Source: Bacteroidales bacterium (GTDB lineage Bacteria; Bacteroidota; Bacteroidia; Bacteroidales; JAADJA01). Taken from it: a stretch of 64,000 nt of DNA. The translations under genes and the position numbers were made by a program. This document shows, in pieces, positions 9,241 through 17,731 of the stretch (position 1 is the stretch's first letter; every line of letters begins with the position of its first letter). Location of the stretch: the NCBI GenBank assembly GCA_020438105.1, contig JAGQVE010000017.1:1-64000 (forward strand), in the 5' to 3' direction. The notes beneath the pieces were generated by a model. The model made no database searches and was not told the DNA's origin. It was given only the letters and a program-made list of their open reading frames with translations.

Positions 9241-9756
9241 ATGAAAATGCTACCCAAATACCTTACATTTCTTTTTCTATTGCTTTTTGTATTCGGATCA
9301 GCTCAAAATGTATTGATCCTTGAAAAAGCCAATAAACGTAAATTATTCAAATTCAAAGAAGGCGACAGGATCAAGATTTATGCTGAACCCGATAGTATTT
9401 TTGTTTCAGGCAGGATAGCCTATCTCACCGATTCAAGTATTTATTTCGAAAATAGTCCTTATGAAATCCGGATCAGTCAGGTTCAGGTGGCATATACCCC
9501 CAGGTGGGGCTTTGGCTTTTTAAGTGAGTTATTTTTCAAAGGAGGAATTGGTTACGCATTGGTAGCCGGTGCAAACCGGGCTATAAGCGGTGATCAACCC
9601 GATTTATTGAAATATCCGATCCTAATTGGAGCGGGCCTGGTAGCAACTTCATTTTTGATCAAACCGCTGGCTACTCATAAACACAAAATCTACGATCACA
9701 GCTGGCGGATTGCAATCCTCGATTTTCCGGGTATGGCTTTGCAAAAACCGCAGTAA
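9241..9756 (+). CDS. uncharacterised exported/membrane protein
   Basis: 171 aa, not recognised. An N-terminal signal or anchor (LTFLFLLLFVFGSAQ, residues 8-22) is followed by a short beta domain with KFKEGDRIKIYAEPDS and LTDSSIYF, a pattern seen in small Bacteroidota secreted proteins, then two short hydrophobic segments (GGIGYALVAGA and YPILIGAGLVATSFLI). It is a single gene, divergent from the redoxin-like lipoprotein gene and followed by a promoter-like element for the haem-binding pair. Confidence 0.75.
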   Translation: MKMLPKYLTFLFLLLFVFGSAQNVLILEKANKRKLFKFKEGDRIKIYAEPDSIFVSGRIAYLTDSSIYFENSPYEIRISQVQVAYTPRWGFGFLSELFFKGGIGYALVAGANRAISGDQPDLLKYPILIGAGLVATSFLIKPLATHKHKIYDHSWRIAILDFPGMALQKPQ

Positions 9757-9777
9757 ACTTTTCGGGATCTTAGTTGT

Positions 9778-9785
9778 TATTTTTG
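9778..9785 (+). promoter_or_regulatory. TAnnTTTG -7 element upstream of haem-binding pair
   Basis: TATTTTTG matches the Bacteroidota -7 consensus, 37 nt before the first haem-binding gene. No -33 box was recognised. Confidence 0.4.
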
Positions 9786-9822
9786 ATCAAGACAATTCGT
9801 AATCAATAAAAAAATTAAACCA

Positions 9823-10233
9823 ATGAGCAAAAAATTAACAATATTGATGATAGTTCCGGTAGCTTTGATGGCGCTGGTAATTAGTGGATTTTCATACCAA
9901 AATCAGGATAATAAATTTACGGCCAATCCATCGGATAATCTCGTAATTCCGGATAATGTAAATGAAATATTGGACAATAAATGTTTTGGTTGCCATAATG
10001 TAGATGCAAAATCAGATAAAGCCAAAGAAAAATTACTACTTGACCAACTAACTACCTTATCAAAGGCCAAAATAGTTGCCAAACTTGATGATATTCATGA
10101 AGTGGTTGAAAAAGGTGAAATGCCACCTGAGAAATTCCTTGAAAAATTTCCTGATAAAGCCCTGACTGATGAGGAGGCTACCATTTTAAAAAATTGGGCC
10201 AAATCAGCTTCAGACGAATTAATGGGTGAATAA
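9823..10233 (+). CDS. c-type haem-binding protein (Haem_bd-like)
   Basis: 136 aa with an N-terminal hydrophobic anchor (LTILMIVPVALMALVISGF) and one CXXCH haem site, CFGCHN. After the haem site comes GEMPPEKFLEKFP followed by LTDEEATILKNWA, the C-terminal pattern of haem-binding-domain (PF14376-type) periplasmic proteins in which the MP or downstream Met region can supply the distal ligand. The stop overlaps the start of the next gene as TAATG. An electron-transfer or haem-sensing role is inferred only from family context. Confidence 0.85.
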   Translation: MSKKLTILMIVPVALMALVISGFSYQNQDNKFTANPSDNLVIPDNVNEILDNKCFGCHNVDAKSDKAKEKLLLDQLTTLSKAKIVAKLDDIHEVVEKGEMPPEKFLEKFPDKALTDEEATILKNWAKSASDELMGE

Positions 10234-10694
10234 TGAGTAAGGAATTAAAGATCATTTTGCTGGCATTAGCAGGAATATTTGTAATAATTCAATTTATTCC
10301 TGCCAACAAACCAGCCAACGAACCTTCCGATTATGACTTTTTCGCAAGTAACATGGTACCTGCTGATATTGAGTTGATGATCCGAACCTCCTGTTTTGAT
10401 TGCCACTCACAGGAAGTTAAATATCCCTGGTATGCTCATATTGCGCCAAGTTCATGGTTAGTTGCACGCGATATTCGCCATGGCCGTCATCATCTCGACT
10501 TTAGTAAATGGAATGACCTGGATAAACGTAAAAAGCTTGATGCACTGGATGAAATAAGTGATGAAGTAAAACATGGCGATATGCCAATGCCCATTTATAC
10601 GATTATACATACAGATGCGAAATTAACCCAGGAGCAACGAAATAAGCTCATCGATTGGGCGGATGATCTTGCTGAAAAGGTGTTTGAAGAATAA
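10233..10694 (+). CDS. haem-binding domain (PF14376-type) protein
   Basis: 153 aa with an N-terminal membrane anchor (LKIILLALAGIFVIIQFI), one CXXCH (CFDCHS) and the strongly conserved block YPWYAHIAPSSWLVARD followed by GRxHLDFSKW. It ends with a MPMPIYTxIH...A.LTxEQR segment, also typical of the family. Such proteins are membrane-anchored periplasmic mono-haem proteins. Its ATG overlaps the stop of the upstream haem-binding gene by one base (TAATG), so the pair is probably translationally coupled and may act together. Confidence 0.92.
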   Translation: MSKELKIILLALAGIFVIIQFIPANKPANEPSDYDFFASNMVPADIELMIRTSCFDCHSQEVKYPWYAHIAPSSWLVARDIRHGRHHLDFSKWNDLDKRKKLDALDEISDEVKHGDMPMPIYTIIHTDAKLTQEQRNKLIDWADDLAEKVFEE

Positions 10695-10701
10695 AAATCA
10701 A

Positions 10702-11520
10702 TTACAGATTCAACTTCTCAAGTAGTTCTTTCAGGATCAGTGTTACTTTGGGTTCAACATTGCTTGCGGCATCAATAACGTCATCATGAGAAATCTCAAC
10801 AATTTTTCCTTCAACACCAAGATCGGAAATTACCGAAACGGCAAAAACCGGAAGGTTCATATGCCTCGCCACAATCGCCTCCGGAACGGTTGACATTCCT
10901 ACAGCATCGGCTCCCAATACCCTGATATACTTGTATTCTGCCGGCGTTTCAAACGTGGGTCCGCTCACGGCTGCATAAACCCCCACCTGGAAATGAATCG
11001 CATGCTGACGCGCAATTTTGGTAAATTCACGGATCACTTTCTTATCGTAGGTTTCGCTCATATCCGGAAACCTGGGGCCAAGCTCATCATCATTACGTCC
11101 GATCAGCGGATTATTTCCCATCAAATTAATGTGATCTTTGATTACCATCAAATCGCCAATTTCAAAGCCCGGATTAACACCACCTGAAGCATTTGAAAGG
11201 ATGAGCAATTTTATTCCTAACTGTTTCATTACCCGAATGGGAAAGGTGAGCTCCTGCATGGAATAACCTTCATAATAGTGAAACCTGCCCTGCATGGCCA
11301 CCACTCTTTTACCACCAAGGTTTCCAAATATCAGTTTACCTTCATGCCCTTTAACGGTACTTACCGGAAAATTAGGTATTTCACTGTACGGCAAACTGCC
11401 AATGTTTTCAATTTCTTTGGTTAAACCACCAAGCCCGGTTCCCAGCACGATACCGATTTGGGGCGCAAAGTCAATCTTTTGCCTGATGTAACTTGTTGTT
11501 TCCTCTAGTTTCTTTAACAT
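10702..11520 (-). CDS. punA: purine-nucleoside phosphorylase, trimeric (PNP-I/MTAP) type
   Basis: 272 aa. Phosphorolysis of purine nucleosides (inosine, guanosine) to base plus ribose-1-phosphate in purine salvage. Visible family blocks are GIVLGTGLGGL (phosphate site), GHEGKL, QGRFHYYEGYS, LSNASGGVNP, SGPTFETPAEY and GADAVGMSTVPE. Its start overlaps the 3' end of lpxK by 50 nt, which is large; the start is kept because the sequence before GIVLGTGLGG has the usual length and helical character. Confidence 0.96.
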   Translation of the reverse strand: MLKKLEETTSYIRQKIDFAPQIGIVLGTGLGGLTKEIENIGSLPYSEIPNFPVSTVKGHEGKLIFGNLGGKRVVAMQGRFHYYEGYSMQELTFPIRVMKQLGIKLLILSNASGGVNPGFEIGDLMVIKDHINLMGNNPLIGRNDDELGPRFPDMSETYDKKVIREFTKIARQHAIHFQVGVYAAVSGPTFETPAEYKYIRVLGADAVGMSTVPEAIVARHMNLPVFAVSVISDLGVEGKIVEISHDDVIDAASNVEPKVTLILKELLEKLNL

Positions 11521-12559
11521 ATTGCAAAACGAATTTATCGAATTCTTCCCTGTCGTCCTTGTTAAGTTTTACCTCTATCGGGACATAACACAAAGGAAGT
11601 GATTTTAATTTAATTAATAAATCAGGTTGTTTTAAACGCATCATATCCTTTTCTGTTGTGACCAGGATTTTATTTTTCGATAAAAGCTGGTCAAACTTCT
11701 CAATGACGTTTTCAATATCTCTTGATGTAAATTGATGATGATCAGGAAAAATCATTGTTTCAACGTGATTGATCTCCTCTTTCAGGTGAGCTTCCAACGG
11801 ATACGGGTTTGCGATACCGGCCACCAGCAGGGCAGCATTGTATTTACTTCGGCCTTCAGGCTTAAAGTCAATTCCGGAAATCGGAGTGAGCGCACCATGC
11901 CGGATGTAAGAAAAAAATAATCTCTGATCTTCTGATGGTTTGAGTTCTTCTAATATTCGTTTCCGGGTGAAAGGCGATAATACCCTGGGAGATTTGCTAA
12001 CGATAATTACATCGGCCCTTGTTGATCCACATCTAAATTCTCTCAGCTTGCCGGTGGGGAGCATATAATCTTTTGAATATAAATGGTAAAAGTCAGTTAG
12101 TAAAATGGATAATCCCGGTTTTATTTTTCGGTGCTGAAAGGCATCATCCAGCAAAATAACCTCCGGCTTATCTGTAAGTTTTAAAAGTTCCTGGGCACCG
12201 TGTACCCTTCGTTCATCTACAGCAACAATAATTTCATGGAACTTGTTTTTAAATTGGGTAGGCTCATCGCCCAATGCTTCAACCCCATGATTTTCAGTGG
12301 CCAGTAAAAAACCTTTGGTTTTCCGCTTATATCCTCTGCTTAGTGTTGCAACCTTGTATTTTTTAGTTAATAAATTTATCAAATACTCTATATGAGGTGA
12401 TTTACCGGTACCCCCAACTGAAATATTACCCACAGAAATAACAGGTTCATCAAATGAAGTAACCTTCAGGATTTTCCAATCATAAAATTTATTTCTGAAC
12501 CAAACTATCAGTCCAAATAATAAACTAAAAGGATAGAAGAGGATGCGCAGAAAGACCAT
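11471..12559 (-). CDS. lpxK: tetraacyldisaccharide 4'-kinase LpxK
   Basis: 362 aa. ATP-dependent 4'-phosphorylation of the tetraacyldisaccharide-1-phosphate in lipid A synthesis, at the inner membrane. An N-terminal hydrophobic anchor (FLRILFYPFSLLFGLIVWF) precedes the Walker A GNISVGGTGKSP; DDAFQHRKI is the conserved LpxK block, and PDHHQFT with TTEKDMMRL follows in the C-terminal half. It is upstream of and overlaps punA by 50 nt on the same strand. Confidence 0.95.
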   Translation of the reverse strand: MVFLRILFYPFSLLFGLIVWFRNKFYDWKILKVTSFDEPVISVGNISVGGTGKSPHIEYLINLLTKKYKVATLSRGYKRKTKGFLLATENHGVEALGDEPTQFKNKFHEIIVAVDERRVHGAQELLKLTDKPEVILLDDAFQHRKIKPGLSILLTDFYHLYSKDYMLPTGKLREFRCGSTRADVIIVSKSPRVLSPFTRKRILEELKPSEDQRLFFSYIRHGALTPISGIDFKPEGRSKYNAALLVAGIANPYPLEAHLKEEINHVETMIFPDHHQFTSRDIENVIEKFDQLLSKNKILVTTEKDMMRLKQPDLLIKLKSLPLCYVPIEVKLNKDDREEFDKFVLQYVKETRGNNKLHQAKD

Positions 12560-12645
12560 TCGCTAAAATTACAAATTGTTTCGGAGGTTGGATTATTTGA
12601 GCCGCAAAGTTTTTTACCCTAATTTTACATTTCAAATGCACTGGA

Positions 12646-13740
12646 ATGAAATTAAAAAACATCATAACCAAACTGGAAGAATTTGCTCATCCTGCTTTGC
12701 AGGAATCGTATGACAATGCGGGATTGCTAATCGGCGATCGCGATCAGGAAATAAGTGGGGTGCTAATAACACTTGATGTTACAGAAGCTGTGTTGGAAGA
12801 AGCAGCGCAAAAAAGTTGCAACCTGATTGTTGCTCATCATCCTGTAATTTTTAAAGGTCTCAAATCCATAACAGGGAAAAACTTTGTGGAGCGAATTGTA
12901 AAAATAGCGATCAAAAATGATATAGCCATTTATGCCATTCACACCAACCTCGACAATGTTAAACATGGGGTAAATGGCATTTTAGCTCAAAAACTTGGAT
13001 TAACAAATACCCGCATACTGGCTCCTCAAAAGGAAATGCTGCGCAAGCTGGCAACCTTTTGCCCTACAGAACATGCTGATGCTGTACGCGAAGCCATGTT
13101 TTCAGCTGGTGCCGGACACATCGGCAATTATGATAGTTGCAGTTTCAATGCTGAAGGCAAAGGCACATTCAGAGGATCGGAAGATACCAATCCATTTGTT
13201 GGAGAAAAGGGAAAATTACATTTTGAGCAGGAAATTCGCATCGAAATCATTTACCCGGTATACCTCGAAAATAAGATCATTAGCAGTATGATTCAGGCAC
13301 ACCCTTACGAAGAGGTGGCCTATGATATTTATCCCCTGGCGAATGAGTTTGCCGAAACAGGTGCCGGAATGATTGGTGAACTTGATAAACCAATTGACCC
13401 TTTACAATTTCTTGAATTTGTGAAATCACTTACGGGAACGCCCTGCATTCGTCATTCCGAAATCATTAAAAAACCCGTACAAAAAATTGCCGTCTGCGGA
13501 GGTGCAGGCAGTTTTCTGATCGGGGATGCAATAAGGGCCGGGGCTGATATGTTTATAACCGGCGATGTGAAATATCATGACTTTTTTGAAGCAGATGGTA
13601 AACTGATCATTGCGGATATTGGGCATTATGAAAGTGAGCAATTTGCAAAAGATTTAATTTTGAGCATTTTAATCGAAAATTTTTCTAATTTTGCAGTCCT
13701 TATTTCAGAGACCCGTACAAACTCTGTTAATTATCTATAA
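12646..13740 (+). CDS. Nif3-like dinuclear metal centre protein
   Basis: 364 aa, the long Nif3/YbgI form with a PII-like insert (about residues 130-235). Metal-ligand blocks are visible: VAHHPVIFKG and IHTNLDN in the N-terminal half, and GDVKYHDFFEADG followed by DIGHYESEQF near the C-terminus. Family members form toroidal hexamers with a di-metal site and have been annotated as GTP cyclohydrolase I type 2, but the physiological reaction is unsettled. It is followed after 11 nt by the coiled-coil zinc-ribbon gene, an arrangement repeatedly found in Bacteroidota and other phyla. Confidence 0.95.
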   Translation: MKLKNIITKLEEFAHPALQESYDNAGLLIGDRDQEISGVLITLDVTEAVLEEAAQKSCNLIVAHHPVIFKGLKSITGKNFVERIVKIAIKNDIAIYAIHTNLDNVKHGVNGILAQKLGLTNTRILAPQKEMLRKLATFCPTEHADAVREAMFSAGAGHIGNYDSCSFNAEGKGTFRGSEDTNPFVGEKGKLHFEQEIRIEIIYPVYLENKIISSMIQAHPYEEVAYDIYPLANEFAETGAGMIGELDKPIDPLQFLEFVKSLTGTPCIRHSEIIKKPVQKIAVCGGAGSFLIGDAIRAGADMFITGDVKYHDFFEADGKLIIADIGHYESEQFAKDLILSILIENFSNFAVLISETRTNSVNYL

Positions 13741-13751
13741 ATTAATAAGAT

Positions 13752-14564
13752 ATGGCAAAAAAAGTTCAGGAAGCAGAGGAGAAAATCGAACAAAAAGCTT
13801 CTGTAGAAAAGCAAGAGCAGGATGTAACCGTTGAAAAGAAGCTCATTGCTCTGTATGAATTGCAGCAACTCGACTCAAAAGTTGATAAGATCCGCATCGT
13901 AAGAGGTGAATTACCACTGGAGGTTCAGGACCTTGAAGATGAAATTGCAGGTTTGGAAACCCGTATTGAAAATTACAGCACTGAAACAGAAACCTTACAA
14001 AATCAGATAACTGAAAAGCAGAACGCAATCAAGGAAAGTAAAACCATGATTGAAAAGTATGAAAAACAGCAGATGAACGTAAGGAATAACCGTGAATATG
14101 ATTCACTTTCAAAAGAGATTGAGTTTCAATCACTCGAAATTCAACTGAGCGAAAAAAGAATCAATGAATTCAAGGATAAACTTGAGGTGATTAAAGAAGA
14201 AATTGAAAAATCAAAAAGCGAACTTGACGAACGCAAAAAGGACCTCGATGTTAAAAAAGGTGAACTAACTGATATTGTAGCCGAAACAGAAAAAGAAGAG
14301 CTGGACCTGATAAAAACATCTGAAAACAATGAAAAACTGATTGAAGATCGCCTTTTAACAGCTTACAAAAGAATACGTAAAAATGCGCGCAATGGCCTAG
14401 CAGTGGTACAAATCGAGCGTGATGCCTGCGGTGGATGCTTTAACAAAATTCCGCCTCAACATCAAATGGATATTCGTATGCATAAAAAAATTATTGTTTG
14501 CGAATACTGCGGCCGAATCCTGGTGGATGAAGAAATCGCTAATTTGGTGAATGTTGAAAACTAA
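13752..14564 (+). CDS. coiled-coil C4-type zinc-ribbon protein (zf-RING_7/CdsZ family)
   Basis: 270 aa. A long charged coiled coil (about residues 25-200, rich in E, K and L heptads) is followed by a zinc ribbon with two Cys pairs, CGGC and CEYC, and the sequence IPPQHQMDIR between them. The family (PF02591) is linked to cell-division or biogenesis roles; in Bacteroidetes and Chlamydiae some members are called CdsZ. Partner and function here are inferred only. It is the second gene of the Nif3 operon and is followed by a strong terminator. Confidence 0.92.
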   Translation: MAKKVQEAEEKIEQKASVEKQEQDVTVEKKLIALYELQQLDSKVDKIRIVRGELPLEVQDLEDEIAGLETRIENYSTETETLQNQITEKQNAIKESKTMIEKYEKQQMNVRNNREYDSLSKEIEFQSLEIQLSEKRINEFKDKLEVIKEEIEKSKSELDERKKDLDVKKGELTDIVAETEKEELDLIKTSENNEKLIEDRLLTAYKRIRKNARNGLAVVQIERDACGGCFNKIPPQHQMDIRMHKKIIVCEYCGRILVDEEIANLVNVEN

Positions 14565-14584
14565 TCAATATTAACGACGTAAAA

Positions 14585-14618
14585 AGAGGGGTTTGATTTT
14601 CATACCCCTCTTTTTTTT
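14585..14618 (+). terminator. intrinsic terminator after Nif3/zinc-ribbon operon
   Basis: AGAGGGGT (14585-14592) pairs with ACCCCTCT (14604-14611), followed by a run of eight T. Confidence 0.9.
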
Positions 14619-14640
14619 ATCTTTATAATGTTCTATTTTA

Positions 14641-16155
14641 ATGCTGATGGCCCGAAAGTATATAATCCTCGCGTTAATGTTTGTCCTGACATATGTCACT
14701 GTTTCAGGGCAATACACCTATGATTTTAATGATGGGTGCAGGGAGGCTTATTCAAAAATTATTTCGCTAAAGTTTGAGGCAGGTCAAAAATTGATTGATC
14801 AGGAAAAGTTGAGCCATCCTCAAAATAATATTCCCTATTTACTCGAAAATTACATTTACTTTTTAAAGGTTTTTATTAGTGAAGAAGAAGCTTTATTTGA
14901 AGAACTTGATGAAAAAAAAGATGATATAATTGACAGGCTGGAAGATGGCGACGAAAACTCACCGTATTACCGGTATTGTCTTGCTCAGGTAAATCTTCAA
15001 TGGGCTGTAGCGCGCACTAAATTTAAAGAATACGTGTCGGCCACACTCGAAATAAACCGGGCTTACCGTTTGCTTGAAGACAATAAAGAAGATTTCCCAA
15101 ATTTTCTTCCAAACAACATAAATCTGGGATTATTACATACCATGATCGGGACCATCCCCGATAATTATAACTGGGTAAAACGAATGGTTGGTATTGAAGG
15201 AACCGTGGATGAAGGGGTAAATGAAATCCTTGCTGTTTTGAATGAATCCATCGAAAACCCAGAATTCAGCCATTACAAAGCAGAGTGTTTGTTTTACCTG
15301 AGTTTTATTCAAATGAACCTGATGACGAATAAATCCAAAACGCTGGATTATATCAGGATAATTGAACAGGACAAATCGAGTATGGAGAATCCGATGGCCA
15401 TTTATGCGATTGCCCGGATTTACATGTCGAATGGCATGAATGATAAAGCCATCGACCTTTTAGTGAACCGGCCTACCGGAGTGGAATATTTCCCCTTTTA
15501 TTACCTCGATTATCTTACGGGGTTGGCCAAGTTACACCGGCTTGATGATGATGCGAATAAGTATTTTTTTAAGTATGTCATCAACTTCAAGGGCATTAAT
15601 TATATCAAGGATGCCTACCAGAAAGTTGCGTGGCATTATTTCGTTCATGGCAATACTGAAAAATACAAAGAATATATCGCAAAGGTGGAAAAATATGGTA
15701 ATACCGTAGTGGATGCTGACAAACAAGCTGAACGTGAAGCTGAAAAAGATAATATGCCCAACTATCACCTGCTTAGGGCACGTTTGCTTTTTGATGGTGG
15801 TTATTACCAGGAAGCTGTTGAAGATTTAACGACTGAGAAAAGAGACAATTTTCTGAGAAATGAAGAGGATGAACTGGAATACACCTACAGGTTAGGCAGG
15901 ATATACCACGAATGGGGCAAAATAAATGATGGCATTCGTTACTATGAGCAAACCATCAAAGAGGGATCGGAATCTGAAACATATTTTGCTGCTAATGCTG
16001 CATTACAATTGGGTAAAATCTACGAACAACAAAAACAATATGATTTGGCTGTTCAGTATTATGAAGCTGCGCAATCGATGGAAAATAAAGAATACCGGAA
16101 TAGCATCAATCAAAAAGCAAAGGCGGGCCTGAATCGGGTTGAGAACCGAAACTAG
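14641..16155 (+). CDS. secreted TPR-repeat protein
   Basis: 504 aa. An N-terminal signal peptide (KYIILALMFVLTYVTVSGQ, residues 6-24) precedes a helical repeat protein with TPR units clearest in the C-terminal third (RIYHEWGKINDGIRYYEQ, then AALQLGKIYEQQKQYDLAVQYYEAA). The start may be residue 1 or the second Met at residue 3. The central block GTIPDNYNWVKRMVGIEGTVDEG is distinctive and common to a Bacteroidota TPR family of unknown function. It probably acts in the periplasm as a scaffold. It is a single gene, convergent with the FadL-like porin gene. Confidence 0.85.
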   Translation: MLMARKYIILALMFVLTYVTVSGQYTYDFNDGCREAYSKIISLKFEAGQKLIDQEKLSHPQNNIPYLLENYIYFLKVFISEEEALFEELDEKKDDIIDRLEDGDENSPYYRYCLAQVNLQWAVARTKFKEYVSATLEINRAYRLLEDNKEDFPNFLPNNINLGLLHTMIGTIPDNYNWVKRMVGIEGTVDEGVNEILAVLNESIENPEFSHYKAECLFYLSFIQMNLMTNKSKTLDYIRIIEQDKSSMENPMAIYAIARIYMSNGMNDKAIDLLVNRPTGVEYFPFYYLDYLTGLAKLHRLDDDANKYFFKYVINFKGINYIKDAYQKVAWHYFVHGNTEKYKEYIAKVEKYGNTVVDADKQAEREAEKDNMPNYHLLRARLLFDGGYYQEAVEDLTTEKRDNFLRNEEDELEYTYRLGRIYHEWGKINDGIRYYEQTIKEGSESETYFAANAALQLGKIYEQQKQYDLAVQYYEAAQSMENKEYRNSINQKAKAGLNRVENRN

Positions 16156-16165
16156 TACCGCAAAA

Positions 16166-17644
16166 CTACATCCTGAATCCCAAGGTCAGCACAATATTAT
16201 CCGTGAACGATTTATTATCAACCGGCTCAGGAACCACATTTGGAGAACTATACATATAATAATTGTAGTTGCTCATAGAGTGAGCGTAGGCTATGTCCAA
16301 AAAGAAATTTTTATCGCGCACACCTAATCCACCCGTCAGGTAAAATCTTTCAGCATTGTTTATGTCATTATTGTATGGGCTCATATAGTAGGCAGCTCCA
16401 AGACGGTAATACATTGCATCAACACGTAATTCAGTACCCAATCTGAAATTGTGTGTTGGTCGGTATTTATTTTGAATATCGCGGTTTTCATCATAAAAAC
16501 TGTAACCGGGTGATCTCAACTTTGCCGATGTATAATCAATGTATTCATACTCGGTACTGATGATCCAGCTTCTAAAGAAAAGTAATGAAGCACTCCCCAT
16601 GGCCCTCCAGGGTGTTTCAAGCCGGTAATTATAGTTTCCAATGGGTGAACGTTTGAAGTAAGAATCGCCATTGTCAAATTGGGTTGAATATTCGGAATAC
16701 CAGCTATCCGACATATTATCATACCAGGTAGGAGTATGCACTGAGCCACCCAGTCGTAACCAATCAGTAGCCTTCAGGATCATTCCGAATTTAAAATTAA
16801 ACCCGCTGCCGGTAGTAGTAAGTTTATTGTATTGTCTGAGTTCGCTGAAATCATCAATGGATCCATCCTTATCGATTTCGGTGTAGGATAATTCTTCAAA
16901 GTACCTGATGTACGGAAACCCAAGGGTTGCGCCAAGATATAACCGGTCTGAAACACTGGTTCCAAATGAAAGTACCATTTCATTCATTGAACCCCAGGTG
17001 TTTTTTTCAAGTCTCTGGTAAAGGTTACTCCCAGCCGGAACAGCCGGATAATACTCATACCCTCCGGAACCGGCAATGGTATCAATCATATAGGCATACC
17101 ACGCCGGCGAAAGATCAAATGCATAATTTCCATTTGGATCATCTTCCAAATCTATATAACTAATTCCATTAGCAAAGTCAACATAGGTATCAGTTATTGA
17201 ATTCATGGAGTTATAACCTTCCATCAGTTGCCTGTCGTTAAAGTTATTGATGCGGTTTACCCCAAATCCAAATTGAAATCTTTTAAAAACTGAAGTTCCG
17301 GAACTTGTAGGTGAACTCAATACAAAACCTGCATTACTCAAATTAAAGTTGTATTGCACATCTTTAGCGTCTATCCCATTATAAGTTGATTTAGTAGATC
17401 CGATATAAAATGATGGGGTGATAGTTAGTTCGGATTTAGTGAATAATCCAATGCCTGCCGGATTGGTACTTAATGAACTGAAATCAGCTCCCAAACTTCC
17501 AAAAGCACCACCCATCGACATATACCTGGCTGTTCCGCCAAAAGTAGTACTGCTGTACCGAAGGGCATCAATATCATTTTGGGCAAATGACCAGGAAGAT
17601 ATCAGGAATAAACTGGAAATGAGAGGCAATACGATCCGTTTCAT
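16166..17644 (-). CDS. FadL/OmpP1/TodX-type outer membrane transport protein
   Basis: 492 aa. A signal peptide ending SFAQ is followed by an N-terminal hatch region with RYMSMGGAFGSLGADFSSLSTNPAG; the G-A-x-x-NPAG pattern is the hallmark of the FadL family. The remainder has the alternating aromatic/polar strands of a beta-barrel and ends in a strand finishing VLTLGFRM. Family members carry hydrophobic compounds across the outer membrane; the substrate here is unknown. Convergent with the TPR gene, 10 nt apart, without a clear terminator. Confidence 0.9.
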   Translation of the reverse strand: MKRIVLPLISSLFLISSWSFAQNDIDALRYSSTTFGGTARYMSMGGAFGSLGADFSSLSTNPAGIGLFTKSELTITPSFYIGSTKSTYNGIDAKDVQYNFNLSNAGFVLSSPTSSGTSVFKRFQFGFGVNRINNFNDRQLMEGYNSMNSITDTYVDFANGISYIDLEDDPNGNYAFDLSPAWYAYMIDTIAGSGGYEYYPAVPAGSNLYQRLEKNTWGSMNEMVLSFGTSVSDRLYLGATLGFPYIRYFEELSYTEIDKDGSIDDFSELRQYNKLTTTGSGFNFKFGMILKATDWLRLGGSVHTPTWYDNMSDSWYSEYSTQFDNGDSYFKRSPIGNYNYRLETPWRAMGSASLLFFRSWIISTEYEYIDYTSAKLRSPGYSFYDENRDIQNKYRPTHNFRLGTELRVDAMYYRLGAAYYMSPYNNDINNAERFYLTGGLGVRDKNFFLDIAYAHSMSNYNYYMYSSPNVVPEPVDNKSFTDNIVLTLGFRM

Positions 17645-17731
17645 GGTGATATGATTTTATAAAATTTATACCTGGGAAATATTTCAAAAAAAGAACAAAG
17701 CAACAATAAATGCTGCCTTGTTTTATTAATG

